From positions 1-64,000 of the forward strand of contig JAFVQJ010000023.1 in NCBI GenBank assembly GCA_017504945.1: 64,000 nt of DNA, given 5' to 3'. The notes beneath the pieces were generated by a model. The model saw only the letters and a list, made by a program, of their open reading frames with translations, had not been told where the DNA came from and did not search any database. Shown here piece by piece: positions 25,052-33,533 of the stretch; the first letter of the stretch is position 1, and every line of letters starts with the position of its first letter. A program made the position numbers and the translations under genes. The DNA is from Clostridia bacterium (GTDB taxonomy: Bacteria; Bacillota; Clostridia; Oscillospirales; RGIG5299).

Positions 25052-26359
25052 ATGAACACAGTAGCCGATGATATTTATTTATCAAAGGAAAACAAAATAA
25101 CGCGAAATGCATATATCTGGGAGTGCGCCTTTGAGTATTTTATCTCTCTCCTGATATCCGACGCCTATCTTTCAAGCTTATTAAGCTATATGAATATAAG
25201 CGACGGTATGATAGGCGTTATCACCGCACTTATATCGTTTTCATTTATCTTTCAGCTTTTGTCGCTCGTTGCGGTGAAAAAGATAGTAAGGGTAAAGAGG
25301 ACTGTAACGGTAATTCATTTTGCCAGTCAGCTGTTTTTTACAACGATGTTTTTCCTTCCGTTTTTATCGGCGTCCACAGAGATGAAAACGGGACTTGTAA
25401 TAATCTGCACCGTTTTCGGATATCTCGGAAGCCGAATGGTAACGGCGCTCATTTTTAAATGGGGAATGACTTCGGTAGATCCTCATAAGAGAGCAAGCTA
25501 CTCGGCGACCAAGGAAATGGTGTCGCTCGTGAGCGGAACCGCCGTTATGCTTCTTTCGGGCTACGCGGTGGACCTTTTTGCCGCAAAAGGCAATATTGAG
25601 GGCGGATTTATCTTTTTGGCAGTTGTAATATTTGCCTTCAATCTTTTGGATCTTATTTGCCTTCTCCTTATGAAGAATCCGAAGGGAAATACCGAAAATA
25701 CCGATAAAGAGCCGATTTTAAAGGTAGTGGTATCGCTTTTTAAAAACAAGGCGTTTCTATCTATTACCGTTATTACCGTGCTGTATTTTTCGGCGATGTA
25801 TCTCACGAACAGCTTTATGGGAATATATAAGATCGCAAAAGAGGATCTTGGCTTTACCGTAGGTGAGGCGCAGGTAATAAATATAGTGGGTATGCTTTTT
25901 CGCTTTGCTATATCCAAGCCGATAGGAAGGTTTTCCGATAAAACCTCTTATTCTACGGGATTTTTGGTTGGTGCGGTAATGTTTAGCGTTTGCTTTTTCT
26001 TGAATATCTTCACTTCGCCGTCGGCAAGGTGGATGATATGGGTATATACCCTCCTTTTTAACGGCGCACAGGCGGCAATGCAACAGAACGTTGTGAATAT
26101 CACTTTCGACTACGTTAAAGAGGAAGAATTCGTTCAGGCGACCTCGATAAAATCGGCAATAGCGGGAGGCGTGGGATTTCTTACCTCCATTTTGGGCGGT
26201 TGGATAGTCGACGCCGTTCAAGCCTCCGGAAACAGCTTTATGGGAATAGAGGTAAGAGGTCAGCAGATACTTTCAGCAATTTCTTGCATACTTTCGGTAA
26301 TGCTTGTGCTGTTTATGATATTCGTTATGAAAAAGCAAAAGCGAGTGGACGAAGAATAG
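25052..26359 (+). CDS. Major facilitator superfamily transporter
   Basis: 435 residues with about 12 transmembrane helices and a central cytoplasmic loop with charged residues (KNPKGNTENTDKEP). The motif ISKPIGRFSDKTSY after helix 8 resembles the MFS A-like motif. It is not close to a characterised group I can name. It lies 17 bp behind the ECF gene and 19 bp ahead of the kinase-like gene, so it is co-transcribed. Direction and substrate are unknown. Confidence 0.85.
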   Translation: MNTVADDIYLSKENKITRNAYIWECAFEYFISLLISDAYLSSLLSYMNISDGMIGVITALISFSFIFQLLSLVAVKKIVRVKRTVTVIHFASQLFFTTMFFLPFLSASTEMKTGLVIICTVFGYLGSRMVTALIFKWGMTSVDPHKRASYSATKEMVSLVSGTAVMLLSGYAVDLFAAKGNIEGGFIFLAVVIFAFNLLDLICLLLMKNPKGNTENTDKEPILKVVVSLFKNKAFLSITVITVLYFSAMYLTNSFMGIYKIAKEDLGFTVGEAQVINIVGMLFRFAISKPIGRFSDKTSYSTGFLVGAVMFSVCFFLNIFTSPSARWMIWVYTLLFNGAQAAMQQNVVNITFDYVKEEEFVQATSIKSAIAGGVGFLTSILGGWIVDAVQASGNSFMGIEVRGQQILSAISCILSVMLVLFMIFVMKKQKRVDEE

Positions 26360-26378
26360 TTTAAAGGGCGGCGAAAAA

Positions 26379-27434
26379 ATGGAAGGTCGCAATGAATTAA
26401 TTGAATATTTCAAGGCATATCCCGAGCTTGAGATTCGTGATATCTTTAAGTTCCTTTTTCAGAGCATCTTCGGTTGCGAGCATATTGCATTGTCGGAGCG
26501 ATCGGTGGTTGCGAAAATTGAGGAGGAGGCAGCCTCCTTTTTTGGAAACGGCGACAAAGAGGTTACTTCGCTTATCGGCGATTACAGCCGCATTTCTCTT
26601 TCGGTGCTTAATACGGGAATTACTCCGCAAACGCTTGGAAGGCTCGTTTGCCTTTCGGCAAAGCACGGCAAAAAGGGAAGCGAAGATGAGCTTGAAAAAA
26701 GGCTTTTTGAGGTAAAAGAGCTTATTTTAAGCGGCAAATTGCCATTTGAAATAAACGAATTTGAAGAGCAGGCGGAAAAATGGAGAGAAAGCGGCTTTGC
26801 ACCGCTTCATCACTCCGATCTCTATCGAGAAAAATACAAGCCCGCCTACCGTCTTGCTTCAAATGCATATATTCCTTTTTTGCCGCTTTTTGCAAGGCTT
26901 GACACACTGCTTTCAAACGGTAGAGTCATTTTGGCAATAGAGGGCGGAAGCGCAAGCGGAAAGACGACTCTCGCATCACTTTTAAAGGAGCTTTACGGCG
27001 CCGCTGTCTTTCACGCCGACGATTATTTTCTTCAGCCGCATCAAAGAACGAAAGAGCGTCTTTCGGAGATAGGCGGCAACCTCGACAGAGAAAGACTTAA
27101 GGAGGAAATTCTTATTCCGCTTTCCCAAAACGGAGAGGTGCGCTTCAGACGTTACGACTGTCAAAGCGGCAGGCTGCTTGCTCCGAAAAGCGTGACGACT
27201 GCACCGCTTACCGTTATAGAGGGCGCCTATTCGCTGCACCCCGAGTTAAGAGGATTTTACGACATCACCGTATTTCTCGATATAGATAAGGAGCTTCAAA
27301 AAGCACGGGTAACGGCGAGAAACGGAGAAATGGCGCACCGATTCTTTGATGAGTGGATACCCCTTGAGGATATTTACTTTAAAGAGCTTGATATAAAGAA
27401 AAAAGCAGATATTATAATAAAAATAGGAGAGTAA
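26379..27434 (+). CDS. Uridine kinase-like P-loop protein with N-terminal helical domain
   Basis: 351 residues. Residues 1-180 form a mostly helical domain of unknown type (EIRDIFKFLFQSIFGCEHI near 20-38; HHSDLYREKYKPAYRL near 147-162). Residues 185-351 are a uridine/pantothenate-kinase-like domain with Walker A EGGSASGKTTLA (near 188-199), the substrate loop FHADDYFLQP and IEGAYSLHPELRGFYD. Such proteins phosphorylate small alcohol substrates with ATP. The operon contains two transporters, so it probably traps an imported compound. The N-terminal domain is what distinguishes it from canonical Udk. Confidence 0.82.
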   Translation: MEGRNELIEYFKAYPELEIRDIFKFLFQSIFGCEHIALSERSVVAKIEEEAASFFGNGDKEVTSLIGDYSRISLSVLNTGITPQTLGRLVCLSAKHGKKGSEDELEKRLFEVKELILSGKLPFEINEFEEQAEKWRESGFAPLHHSDLYREKYKPAYRLASNAYIPFLPLFARLDTLLSNGRVILAIEGGSASGKTTLASLLKELYGAAVFHADDYFLQPHQRTKERLSEIGGNLDRERLKEEILIPLSQNGEVRFRRYDCQSGRLLAPKSVTTAPLTVIEGAYSLHPELRGFYDITVFLDIDKELQKARVTARNGEMAHRFFDEWIPLEDIYFKELDIKKKADIIIKIGE

Positions 27435-27440
27435 TGTAAA

Positions 27441-28850
27441 ATGGTTAAAAAAATTTTATTGATCCTTACCGTCGTTGTAATGCTTTTGCCGTTTGCCTCC
27501 TGCGGAGCAAAGCCCGCATTGGCAGACTACGTAGTAACCTACGGCGCGGGTGAGAAAAAGGCGGCAGAGCTACTTGTAGAAAAAATCAAGGAAAAGACGG
27601 GTATTGCTCTTGAGCTTGTGGCAGAAAACACCGTAAACAGCGATCTGGTGATCTCTGTGAATGCAGATGAGGTCGGAAACTTCGAGGGAAACCTTGGATA
27701 CGATGACTTTACCGTATATACCGAGGGTAAAGGTCTTCACATTGTCGGCGGCTCCGACTATGCAACGAATACTGCCGTTACAAGACTCGTAAAGCTGATG
27801 AGTGCCAATCCTGACGAATTTGACGTGGCAAAGCTTTCACTTTCCTACGCGTTACCGTCGAGAGAGGAATATATCCAAAATCCCGAAAAGCTTGCACTCC
27901 ATTGGGAATCGGATTTCGAAACACCATCGTGGATGCTGGATTTTGAAGAGAAATACAGAGCGATGACAGACGTTGACGGAAGACTTATCTCGTGCTTACA
28001 CCGCGGAGAAGCAGTCTATTATCCCGAAAACTCAATAGAGGGAATAATAAGTGCGATATATATGGGCGGCGATATGATAGAGATCGACCCGCGCCTTACC
28101 AAAGACGGAGTTTTCGTCTTAATGCACGATGAAACCCTCGGCCGCACCACAGACGTCTATTCAAAGGTCGGTAAAAACGGATTGCCATCAACGGTAAATA
28201 TAAGCGATTGGACCTATGAGCAGCTTATGCAGCTGAACTTAAAGGATGCAAGCGGAGACGTCACACCTTATAAGATACCCACCCTTGAGGAGGCTATAAA
28301 GGTCTCTGCAAACCGAATTTTCATAAGACTTGACGTCAAGGGCCCCACGGGAAGCGATCTTCCGTTTTGGGATTTTGAAAAGGATATCTGGCCGCTTCTG
28401 GAAAAATATAACTGTCACTCAACCGTGCTTTATACCTGGCAAAAATTTTTCCGTGCAGACAGCTTTAAGCTTGTAAAGAAATACCGTAACCTTTCGGAGA
28501 AAGCCTCGGGAAAAGCAATGCTTGGCTTTTTGAATAACAAAACCACGGCAGATGATGCACTTAAGGTTATCGAAAATCACGATCTTGCTTATGCAATGAG
28601 ACTCTCCTTCAATTTAAGCGAATTCGGCTACAATACCTTCCTTTCCGAAAATAAGGACAGGCTTGATGGTTTTAAGGGCAAAATAAGAATTTATGCCGAC
28701 GTTCACAACACAAACCCGAAATATCCGCAAAACAAGGAATCTTACGAGCTTTACGAAACGCTTTATAACGCGGGAATAAACGTTCAGCTTGCAGACAAAA
28801 GTATCCTGATATGCAAATACGTTGCGGAAAACTTCACCGCAACGAAGTAA
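27441..28850 (+). CDS. Lipoprotein with glycerophosphodiester phosphodiesterase domain
   Basis: 469 residues. The lipobox FASC (Cys21) predicts membrane anchoring. Residues 25-135 resemble the small alpha/beta domain found before catalytic barrels in GH20/GH67-type proteins (AAELLVEKIKEKTGIALEL, GLHIVGGSDYATNTAVTRL), an inference from pattern. Residues 180-469 are a GDPD TIM barrel with HRG, EN, EIDPRLTKDG and MHDETLGRTTD motifs, so the metal-binding and catalytic histidines are present. It would hydrolyse glycerophosphodiesters outside the membrane. Last gene of the four-gene operon, six bases after the kinase-like gene. Confidence 0.87.
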   Translation: MVKKILLILTVVVMLLPFASCGAKPALADYVVTYGAGEKKAAELLVEKIKEKTGIALELVAENTVNSDLVISVNADEVGNFEGNLGYDDFTVYTEGKGLHIVGGSDYATNTAVTRLVKLMSANPDEFDVAKLSLSYALPSREEYIQNPEKLALHWESDFETPSWMLDFEEKYRAMTDVDGRLISCLHRGEAVYYPENSIEGIISAIYMGGDMIEIDPRLTKDGVFVLMHDETLGRTTDVYSKVGKNGLPSTVNISDWTYEQLMQLNLKDASGDVTPYKIPTLEEAIKVSANRIFIRLDVKGPTGSDLPFWDFEKDIWPLLEKYNCHSTVLYTWQKFFRADSFKLVKKYRNLSEKASGKAMLGFLNNKTTADDALKVIENHDLAYAMRLSFNLSEFGYNTFLSENKDRLDGFKGKIRIYADVHNTNPKYPQNKESYELYETLYNAGINVQLADKSILICKYVAENFTATK

Positions 28851-28875
28851 ATCAAAAACAAAAAAGCTATCCCAT

Positions 28876-28904
28876 TGCGAGACTTCTCATAAGGAAGTCT
28901 CGCA
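28876..28904 (+). terminator. Hairpin after the GDPD gene
   Basis: TGCGAGACTTC/GAAGTCTCGCA perfect stem with a short T-rich tail, 25 bp behind the stop codon; probable terminator of the ECF operon. Confidence 0.65.
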
Positions 28905-28905
28905 G

Positions 28906-29078
28906 TTTTATTCGCCAAATATATTTGGCGAGTGATATTGCTTCGCAGTGATATGATGCTTCGCATCGTGATATTCGGCTACGCCGAGTTTGGCGAATAA
29001 AATAACACTGAAACCGCAAGGTTTCAATAACACTATTGCGTAAGCGATAATATCACTCCGACAAAGTCGGAATATAAC
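28906..29078. repeat. Hairpin array 2 with strand-switching linkers
   Basis: It begins with the perfect palindrome TCGCCAAATATATTTGGCGA (28912-28931). Linkers GTGATAT at 28932, 28948 and 28968 separate hairpins 28939-28947, 28955-28967 and 28975-28987. After TGGCGAATAAAA (28990-29001), the exact reverse complement of 28906-28917, linkers change to ATAACAC (29002, 29027), ATATCAC (29050) and ATATAAC (29072), separating hairpins 29009-29026, 29034-29049 and 29057-29071. The linkers are less uniform than in array 3, so this copy looks older or decayed. No coding potential. Confidence 0.85.
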
Positions 29079-29080
29079 TC

Positions 29081-29109
29081 TTGCTTTCTCAGCAGATTTT
29101 TGATATAAT
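29081..29109 (+). promoter_or_regulatory. Promoter of the small membrane protein gene
   Basis: TTGCTT (29081-29086), 17-bp spacer, TATAAT (29104-29109). The following leader of about 140 bp carries two hairpins: GGTATGGGC/GCCCTATGCC (29126-29148) and CCTTTGT/ACAAAGG (29147-29163). Confidence 0.6.
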
Positions 29110-29249
29110 ACAATCAGCATGATAGGGGTATGGGCTTTGCCCTATGCCTTTGTAATACAAAGGCGAAACTGGCGATAAAACGGAATGACAAATTCTCATT
29201 TAGCAAATAGTTGAATTAATCAAAAATTACAATATATGGAGGAATTAAA

Positions 29250-29675
29250 ATGAATAAAATTCAAAAAAGAGATTTGTTGGGATTTTTTGTTTTTTTGCTG
29301 ATTTTAGTTGCTATTTTTTGTATATCTGTTTTTGTATATCCAATGTGTTTGACAAGTGAAGGCTATTCGGGTGAACATGTCACCCCAAGCCTGAAAGAAA
29401 TAATAAAATCTATGTTGTTCTTTATTCCAATTATATTATCTTTTTTTGCTGCAATATATCTCTATTATTTTGCTTTAAAATTCAAGAGATTTAATAAGTT
29501 GGTTTTTCCGTGTATTGTTATTGATGCTACGGTTTTAGTATTTTTGGGTGGTATCGCATTATGCGGTGGAGCTTTTTTGTGGTTAATGTTTTTAATAATT
29601 CCCGCTTCTTTTGTCTTGTTCATTTTAGGAATTATTTTTGGTTGGAAACTTGATAACAAATCCAAAAAGGCATAA
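29250..29675 (+). CDS. Small four-helix membrane protein, A+T-rich
   Basis: 141 residues with four predicted transmembrane helices, a short loop with MCLTSEGYSGEHVTPSLKE between helices 1 and 2, and a basic C-terminus (WKLDNKSKKA). The ATG follows GGAGGAATTAAA, an excellent ribosome site. Base composition is visibly richer in A+T than the surrounding operons, and the gene sits between hairpin array 2 and a short palindromic repeat, suggesting an inserted island. No family recognised. Confidence 0.7.
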   Translation: MNKIQKRDLLGFFVFLLILVAIFCISVFVYPMCLTSEGYSGEHVTPSLKEIIKSMLFFIPIILSFFAAIYLYYFALKFKRFNKLVFPCIVIDATVLVFLGGIALCGGAFLWLMFLIIPASFVLFILGIIFGWKLDNKSKKA

Positions 29676-29714
29676 AAAATTCAACAGATTTCAGTTTATC
29701 GAATATATAAAGAT

Positions 29715-29745
29715 CCCCGACAGACGTTTTAAAAATCTGTCGGGG
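29715..29745 (+). terminator. Terminator of the small membrane protein gene
   Basis: CCCCGACAGA/TCTGTCGGGG stem, A-rich loop, T-containing tail. Confidence 0.75.
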
Positions 29746-29782
29746 TTATCTCTTTGTTTTCTGAGGATCAAATATCGCTTAT

Positions 29783-29834
29783 CCGTAGGGGTGTTCTTTG
29801 AACGCCCGCGGACGAACACAGCTCGTCCCTACCG
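29783..29834. repeat. Palindromic cloverleaf-like short repeat
   Basis: Two adjacent stems, GTGTTC-TTT-GAACGC and GGACGA/TCGTCC, enclosed by an outer GTAGG/CCTAC pairing. The wording GTAGGGG...GAACGCCC...GTCCCTAC resembles a small dispersed element I have seen in Clostridia genomes. It is probably non-autonomous and mobile in origin; only one copy occurs here. Confidence 0.6.
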
Positions 29835-29911
29835 TGTATTGGTAAAAATATTTTGAAATTTTTCGCTAATTCTGCACGCCCTTCGGGATAGCTTTTTTAA
29901 TTTGTAAAAGC

Positions 29912-31861
29912 TTACACAGCCTTGAGCCTGTTGCTCTTGCTTTTTACTACCTGCAGGATAACGGGAACCGCGATCAGCGCAACGCCGATAAGGTCGGTAA
30001 CGAGTCCGGGGTAGATGAGAAGCAGACCGCCTGCGGCGCTCGGAATTCTCTCATACCATTTCATATTGGTAAGGAAATATCCCTCAAGCGAAGCAGATAC
30101 CGCAAATATGCCTATAAACGAGGTTATGCAGATGAGGATTACCTCGGGGACGTTTGTATCGATAAGGAGCATTGCGGGGTTTAGTGCAAAAACGTAAGGA
30201 ACGATAAACGCGCCGATAGCAAGCTTTGTTGCGGTAAACGCCGTTTTCATTGGGTTTGCCTGTGCAATCGCGGCGCCCGCATAAGCGGCAAGTGCAACGG
30301 GCGGAGTGAGGTCGGCAACGATACCGAAATAGAAAACGAAGAAGTGAGCGGCAATGGGGGGAATACCGAGCTCAACCAGAATGGGAGCGCAGGTAGCCGC
30401 CATAATGCAGTAGTTTGCGGTGGTGGGAACACCCATGCCCAAAACTATGCAGCAAAGCATCGTGAGGAAGAGGGCGATTATCTTAACGTTGCCCGCAATG
30501 GAAATAATGCCGTTAAAGAGAAGGTAAGCAAGACCTGTTGAGGTGATAAGTCCCGCAACGATACCTGCAACACCGCAGGCTGCGGCGACGGTTATCATAC
30601 CCTGACCGCCTGCCGCCAACGCTTCAAGCAAGCGCTTGGGGGTAATGCGGGTATTTTTGTTAAAGAGGCTTACCAAAATTGCGGCAACTATCGCAATAGC
30701 TGCGGCGTAGGCTATTGAATAGGTGCTGGTGCCTACGAGGTAGATAAGGAGAAGAAGGGGGAAAAGCAGGTAGCACTGCTTTAAAAGGGGCTTTAGCTTG
30801 GGAAGCTCTTCCTTTGTAAGACCCTTAAGTCCCATCTTCTTTGCCTCAAGATGAACCGTGATAAATACGCCCGCGAAATAGAGAACTGCAGGCAAAATCG
30901 CCTTTACCACTATGTTTGAATAAGAAACGCCGAGAGTTTCAGCCATAAGGAAGGCGGCGGCGCCCATAATAGGAGGCATTATCTGACCGCCCGTTGAAGC
31001 CGAAGCCTCTGCCGCGGCGGCAAATTCGGGCTTATAGCCGGTGCGCTTCATGAGAGGAATGGTAACTGCGCCCGAGCCTACGGTATTTGCAACCGACGAG
31101 CCCGAGACCATACCCTCGAGAGCCGAAGCAACAACAGCAACCTTTGCGGGACCGCCGGAGAAGCGTCCGACAAAGGCGTTAGAGATGTTAATAAAGAAAT
31201 CGGCAATGCCGGTGCGCTCAAGAAATGCGCCGAATATAATGAATACCACTATGTATTTCGAGCAAACGTTAATGGGGGTTGAAAGTATGCCCTCCTTGGA
31301 ATAGAAGAGAACGCGAACGGTCTCGGTTATTCTTGCAAGGAAATTGGGGTTGGTTGAGCCCCAGATAAGCGCATAGACGAGAAGCACGCCCGCAACGACG
31401 AGTATCGGAATACCGACGCTTCTGCGGCAAAGCTCGGCAAGACACAAAATGCCGATGATGCCGATTATCATTTCAAAAGTGGATATTTTAAAGTTGGAAA
31501 CTATCCTTGTTGCGTTAAAGCAATAGTAAAGGAAGGAGCCGGTGCCGAGCACCAGAAAAATTATATCGTACCACGGAATATGATTTACCTTCTGCGTACC
31601 CTTTTGTGCGGGGAAAACGAGAAATCCGATAAAGGTGATAAACGCCATAAAAGAGGTAAGACGGATCTCGTCGAGCCAGGTTGCAAAAAGGGTAACGTAA
31701 AGACAGAATACCGCAAAGGTGGCAAGAATTGCCGTAACTATCCACTTGGGAGCGCCTTCCCATATTCTTACGTTTGACTCACGGTCAAACTTTTTCATTA
31801 CGTCGTCAAGCGACATGGCTTCTGCGGCTTCGGGAACGTTTTTCTTTTTGAAAAGTGCCAT
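29912..31861 (-). CDS. TRAP transporter fused permease (4TM/12TM, TAXI type)
   Basis: 649 residues, about 16-18 transmembrane helices. The small (DctQ-like) and large (DctM-like) TRAP membrane subunits are fused, as usual for TAXI-TRAP systems. Family blocks include GSGAVTIPLMKRTGYKPEFAAA, GGQIMPPIMGAAAFLMAE and GMGVPTTANYCIMAA, which form the transport core. TRAP systems import carboxylates with Na+. It is directly downstream of the matching solute-binding protein gene, separated by a weak hairpin, and belongs to the island with aconitase X. Confidence 0.95.
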   Translation of the reverse strand: MALFKKKNVPEAAEAMSLDDVMKKFDRESNVRIWEGAPKWIVTAILATFAVFCLYVTLFATWLDEIRLTSFMAFITFIGFLVFPAQKGTQKVNHIPWYDIIFLVLGTGSFLYYCFNATRIVSNFKISTFEMIIGIIGILCLAELCRRSVGIPILVVAGVLLVYALIWGSTNPNFLARITETVRVLFYSKEGILSTPINVCSKYIVVFIIFGAFLERTGIADFFINISNAFVGRFSGGPAKVAVVASALEGMVSGSSVANTVGSGAVTIPLMKRTGYKPEFAAAAEASASTGGQIMPPIMGAAAFLMAETLGVSYSNIVVKAILPAVLYFAGVFITVHLEAKKMGLKGLTKEELPKLKPLLKQCYLLFPLLLLIYLVGTSTYSIAYAAAIAIVAAILVSLFNKNTRITPKRLLEALAAGGQGMITVAAACGVAGIVAGLITSTGLAYLLFNGIISIAGNVKIIALFLTMLCCIVLGMGVPTTANYCIMAATCAPILVELGIPPIAAHFFVFYFGIVADLTPPVALAAYAGAAIAQANPMKTAFTATKLAIGAFIVPYVFALNPAMLLIDTNVPEVILICITSFIGIFAVSASLEGYFLTNMKWYERIPSAAGGLLLIYPGLVTDLIGVALIAVPVILQVVKSKSNRLKAV

Positions 31862-31890
31862 GATGACCTCCTGGGAATATGATAAGCAAA

Positions 31891-31926
31891 AAAATGGCTG
31901 AAGCGTTAACTGCAGCCATTTTTAAA
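31891..31926 (-). terminator. Intercistronic hairpin between TAXI binding protein and permease
   Basis: AATGGCTG/CAGCCATT stem with T run on the minus strand. It may partly terminate transcription so that the binding protein is made in excess of the permease. Confidence 0.6.
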
Positions 31927-31943
31927 AGACCTGCTAAAGAAAA

Positions 31944-32894
31944 TTATTCGGAAACTACGGTAATATTCTTTTCTGCAAAATATTTTGCGGCGCCCTTGTG
32001 GAAGGGAACGGTGATACCCTCGGTAGCATTCTCGAGAGAAAGCTCTGCGCCCTTTGCGTGAGCGGCAGTGATAGAGTCGATATTATCGAAGATAGCCTTG
32101 GTGATATTGTAAACGTCCTCCTCGGAGGCGTTTGCGCTTACGATAAGGGTTGCCTTAACGGTAACGGTGGTTATCTCCTCGGTCTGACCGCTGTAGGTGC
32201 CTGCGGGGATCTTGTAAACGCTGTAGAAGGGTGAAGCCTGAAGAAGAGTGGATGCAACCTCGCCGCTGATGTCGATAAGGTGAGCCTTGCCGTTGGTGTA
32301 GAGCTCCTGAATTGCGGGAGTGGGAGCGCCTGCAACAACGAATGCTGCGTCGATCTTTCTGTTGGTAAGGTTGTCTGCCGAATCTGCAAACGACTGATAC
32401 TGAGGAATTATATCGTTCTCGGTAAGACCTGCTGCGTTAAGAATGTCGATAGCGTTGAAGTAAACGCCCGAGCCCGGAGCGCCGATGGAAACCTTTTTGC
32501 CTTTGAGGTCGGCAACGGATTTGATGTTGGGGTCGGAGGTAACGAGCTGAACTGCCTCGGCGTAAAGACCGCCGATTACGCGGAAGGACTTAACTGCGCC
32601 GTCTGCCTCGAAGGAGCGGGTGCCTGCCCAAGCGTAAGACATAACGTCTGACTGAACGGTGCCGAGCTGATAGTTGTCAGAGTCGATACCGATGATGTTA
32701 GCCTTGGAGCCGTCGGTTGAAACAACGTTGATATTGATGCCGGTGGTCTGCTTTATCTGGTTGCCGAGTATGCCGCCGTAACCGTAGTAGGTGCCTGCGG
32801 TGCCGCCTGTGCCCATCGTCATCATAGAGCCGCCGCAGGATGCGAGTGAGAATATAACTGCGACTGCCAATAAAAGTGCAATGATTTTTTTCAT
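31944..32894 (-). CDS. TAXI-family TRAP solute-binding lipoprotein
   Basis: 316 residues. The lipobox LASC places the lipidated Cys at 20. The TAXI signature GTGGTAGTYYGYGGIL follows near 30, then IIGIDSDNYQLGTVQSDVM. TAXI proteins bind small carboxylates (glutamate, hydroxy- or ketoacids are known examples) and deliver them to the fused permease. The substrate cannot be read from sequence, but the enzymes upstream suggest a hydroxy-carboxylate. It has its own strong promoter and GGAGAAC ribosome site. Confidence 0.95.
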   Translation of the reverse strand: MKKIIALLLAVAVIFSLASCGGSMMTMGTGGTAGTYYGYGGILGNQIKQTTGININVVSTDGSKANIIGIDSDNYQLGTVQSDVMSYAWAGTRSFEADGAVKSFRVIGGLYAEAVQLVTSDPNIKSVADLKGKKVSIGAPGSGVYFNAIDILNAAGLTENDIIPQYQSFADSADNLTNRKIDAAFVVAGAPTPAIQELYTNGKAHLIDISGEVASTLLQASPFYSVYKIPAGTYSGQTEEITTVTVKATLIVSANASEEDVYNITKAIFDNIDSITAAHAKGAELSLENATEGITVPFHKGAAKYFAEKNITVVSE

Positions 32895-32928
32895 TTTTGT
32901 TCTCCTTGTTTATTAAAGTGTAACATAT

Positions 32929-32957
32929 ATTATACATAATATTTTATCATTTTGCAA
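32929..32957 (-). promoter_or_regulatory. Promoter of the TAXI-TRAP operon
   Basis: Minus-strand TTGCAA (32952-32957), 17-bp spacer, TATAAT (32929-32934). Confidence 0.75.
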
Positions 32958-33044
32958 GTCTTTGTTTATTTATTGTTACAAATATCCAAAAAAATCAAGC
33001 TTTTTCACACTTATAAGCGCTGTTTTTTGGTTATTTTCAACAAA

Positions 33045-33076
33045 AAAGCGTCCCGCCTTTGCAAGCGGGACGTTTT
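33045..33076 (-). terminator. Terminator of the OYE-AcnX operon
   Basis: CGTCCCGC/GCGGGACG stem with T runs, 14 bp beyond the small AcnX subunit gene. Confidence 0.85.
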
Positions 33077-33089
33077 TTATTCGGTATAT

Positions 33090-33533
33090 TTATTCAACGG
33101 TAACGGTGCCGTCTTTTGAAACGGTTATCTTCATTCCGTCCTTGACGTAATTTAAAAACTCGTCGCCAAGACAGTCGATAACGGGCATTGAAACGTTTTC
33201 CACCCAAACGTCTGCCAATATTGCGCCTGCGGCTGCAAGCGAGTCGATATGGCTTGCAAAGAGCATGCAGGCGGGATTTTTCTCCATGGCGCAGGCACAG
33301 TAGAGCACCAAGCCGCCGGTGGTGGAGCCTATAGTCTGCGGAAGGCAAAGAGCCTTATTTATAAGCGGCTTGCCGTGAAGCTGCTTGTTGTTCTGGTCGC
33401 CGCATTTTACCTCTTTGTCGCCAAACTGCAGAGCCATCTGAAATGATGCGAGGGTGTTAAAGCCTTCGGTGGTAACTACTGCCTCAGCCGTTACCTCGCC
33501 GGGAGTAATAACTCTTCCTTTAAACTGTTTCAT
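33090..33533 (-). CDS. Aconitase X small (swivel) subunit, DUF126
   Basis: 147 residues, the swivelling domain of the aconitase X hydro-lyase. It carries the family serine loop IGSTTGGLVL at 68-77 and PGEVTAEAVVTTEGFN at 11-26. It overlaps the large-subunit gene by one base. Known AcnX enzymes dehydrate phosphomevalonate (archaea) or cis-3-hydroxy-L-proline (bacteria, fungi). Because two separate subunits occur here and no proline or mevalonate pathway genes lie nearby, the substrate is open. Confidence 0.9.
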   Translation of the reverse strand: MKQFKGRVITPGEVTAEAVVTTEGFNTLASFQMALQFGDKEVKCGDQNNKQLHGKPLINKALCLPQTIGSTTGGLVLYCACAMEKNPACMLFASHIDSLAAAGAILADVWVENVSMPVIDCLGDEFLNYVKDGMKITVSKDGTVTVE

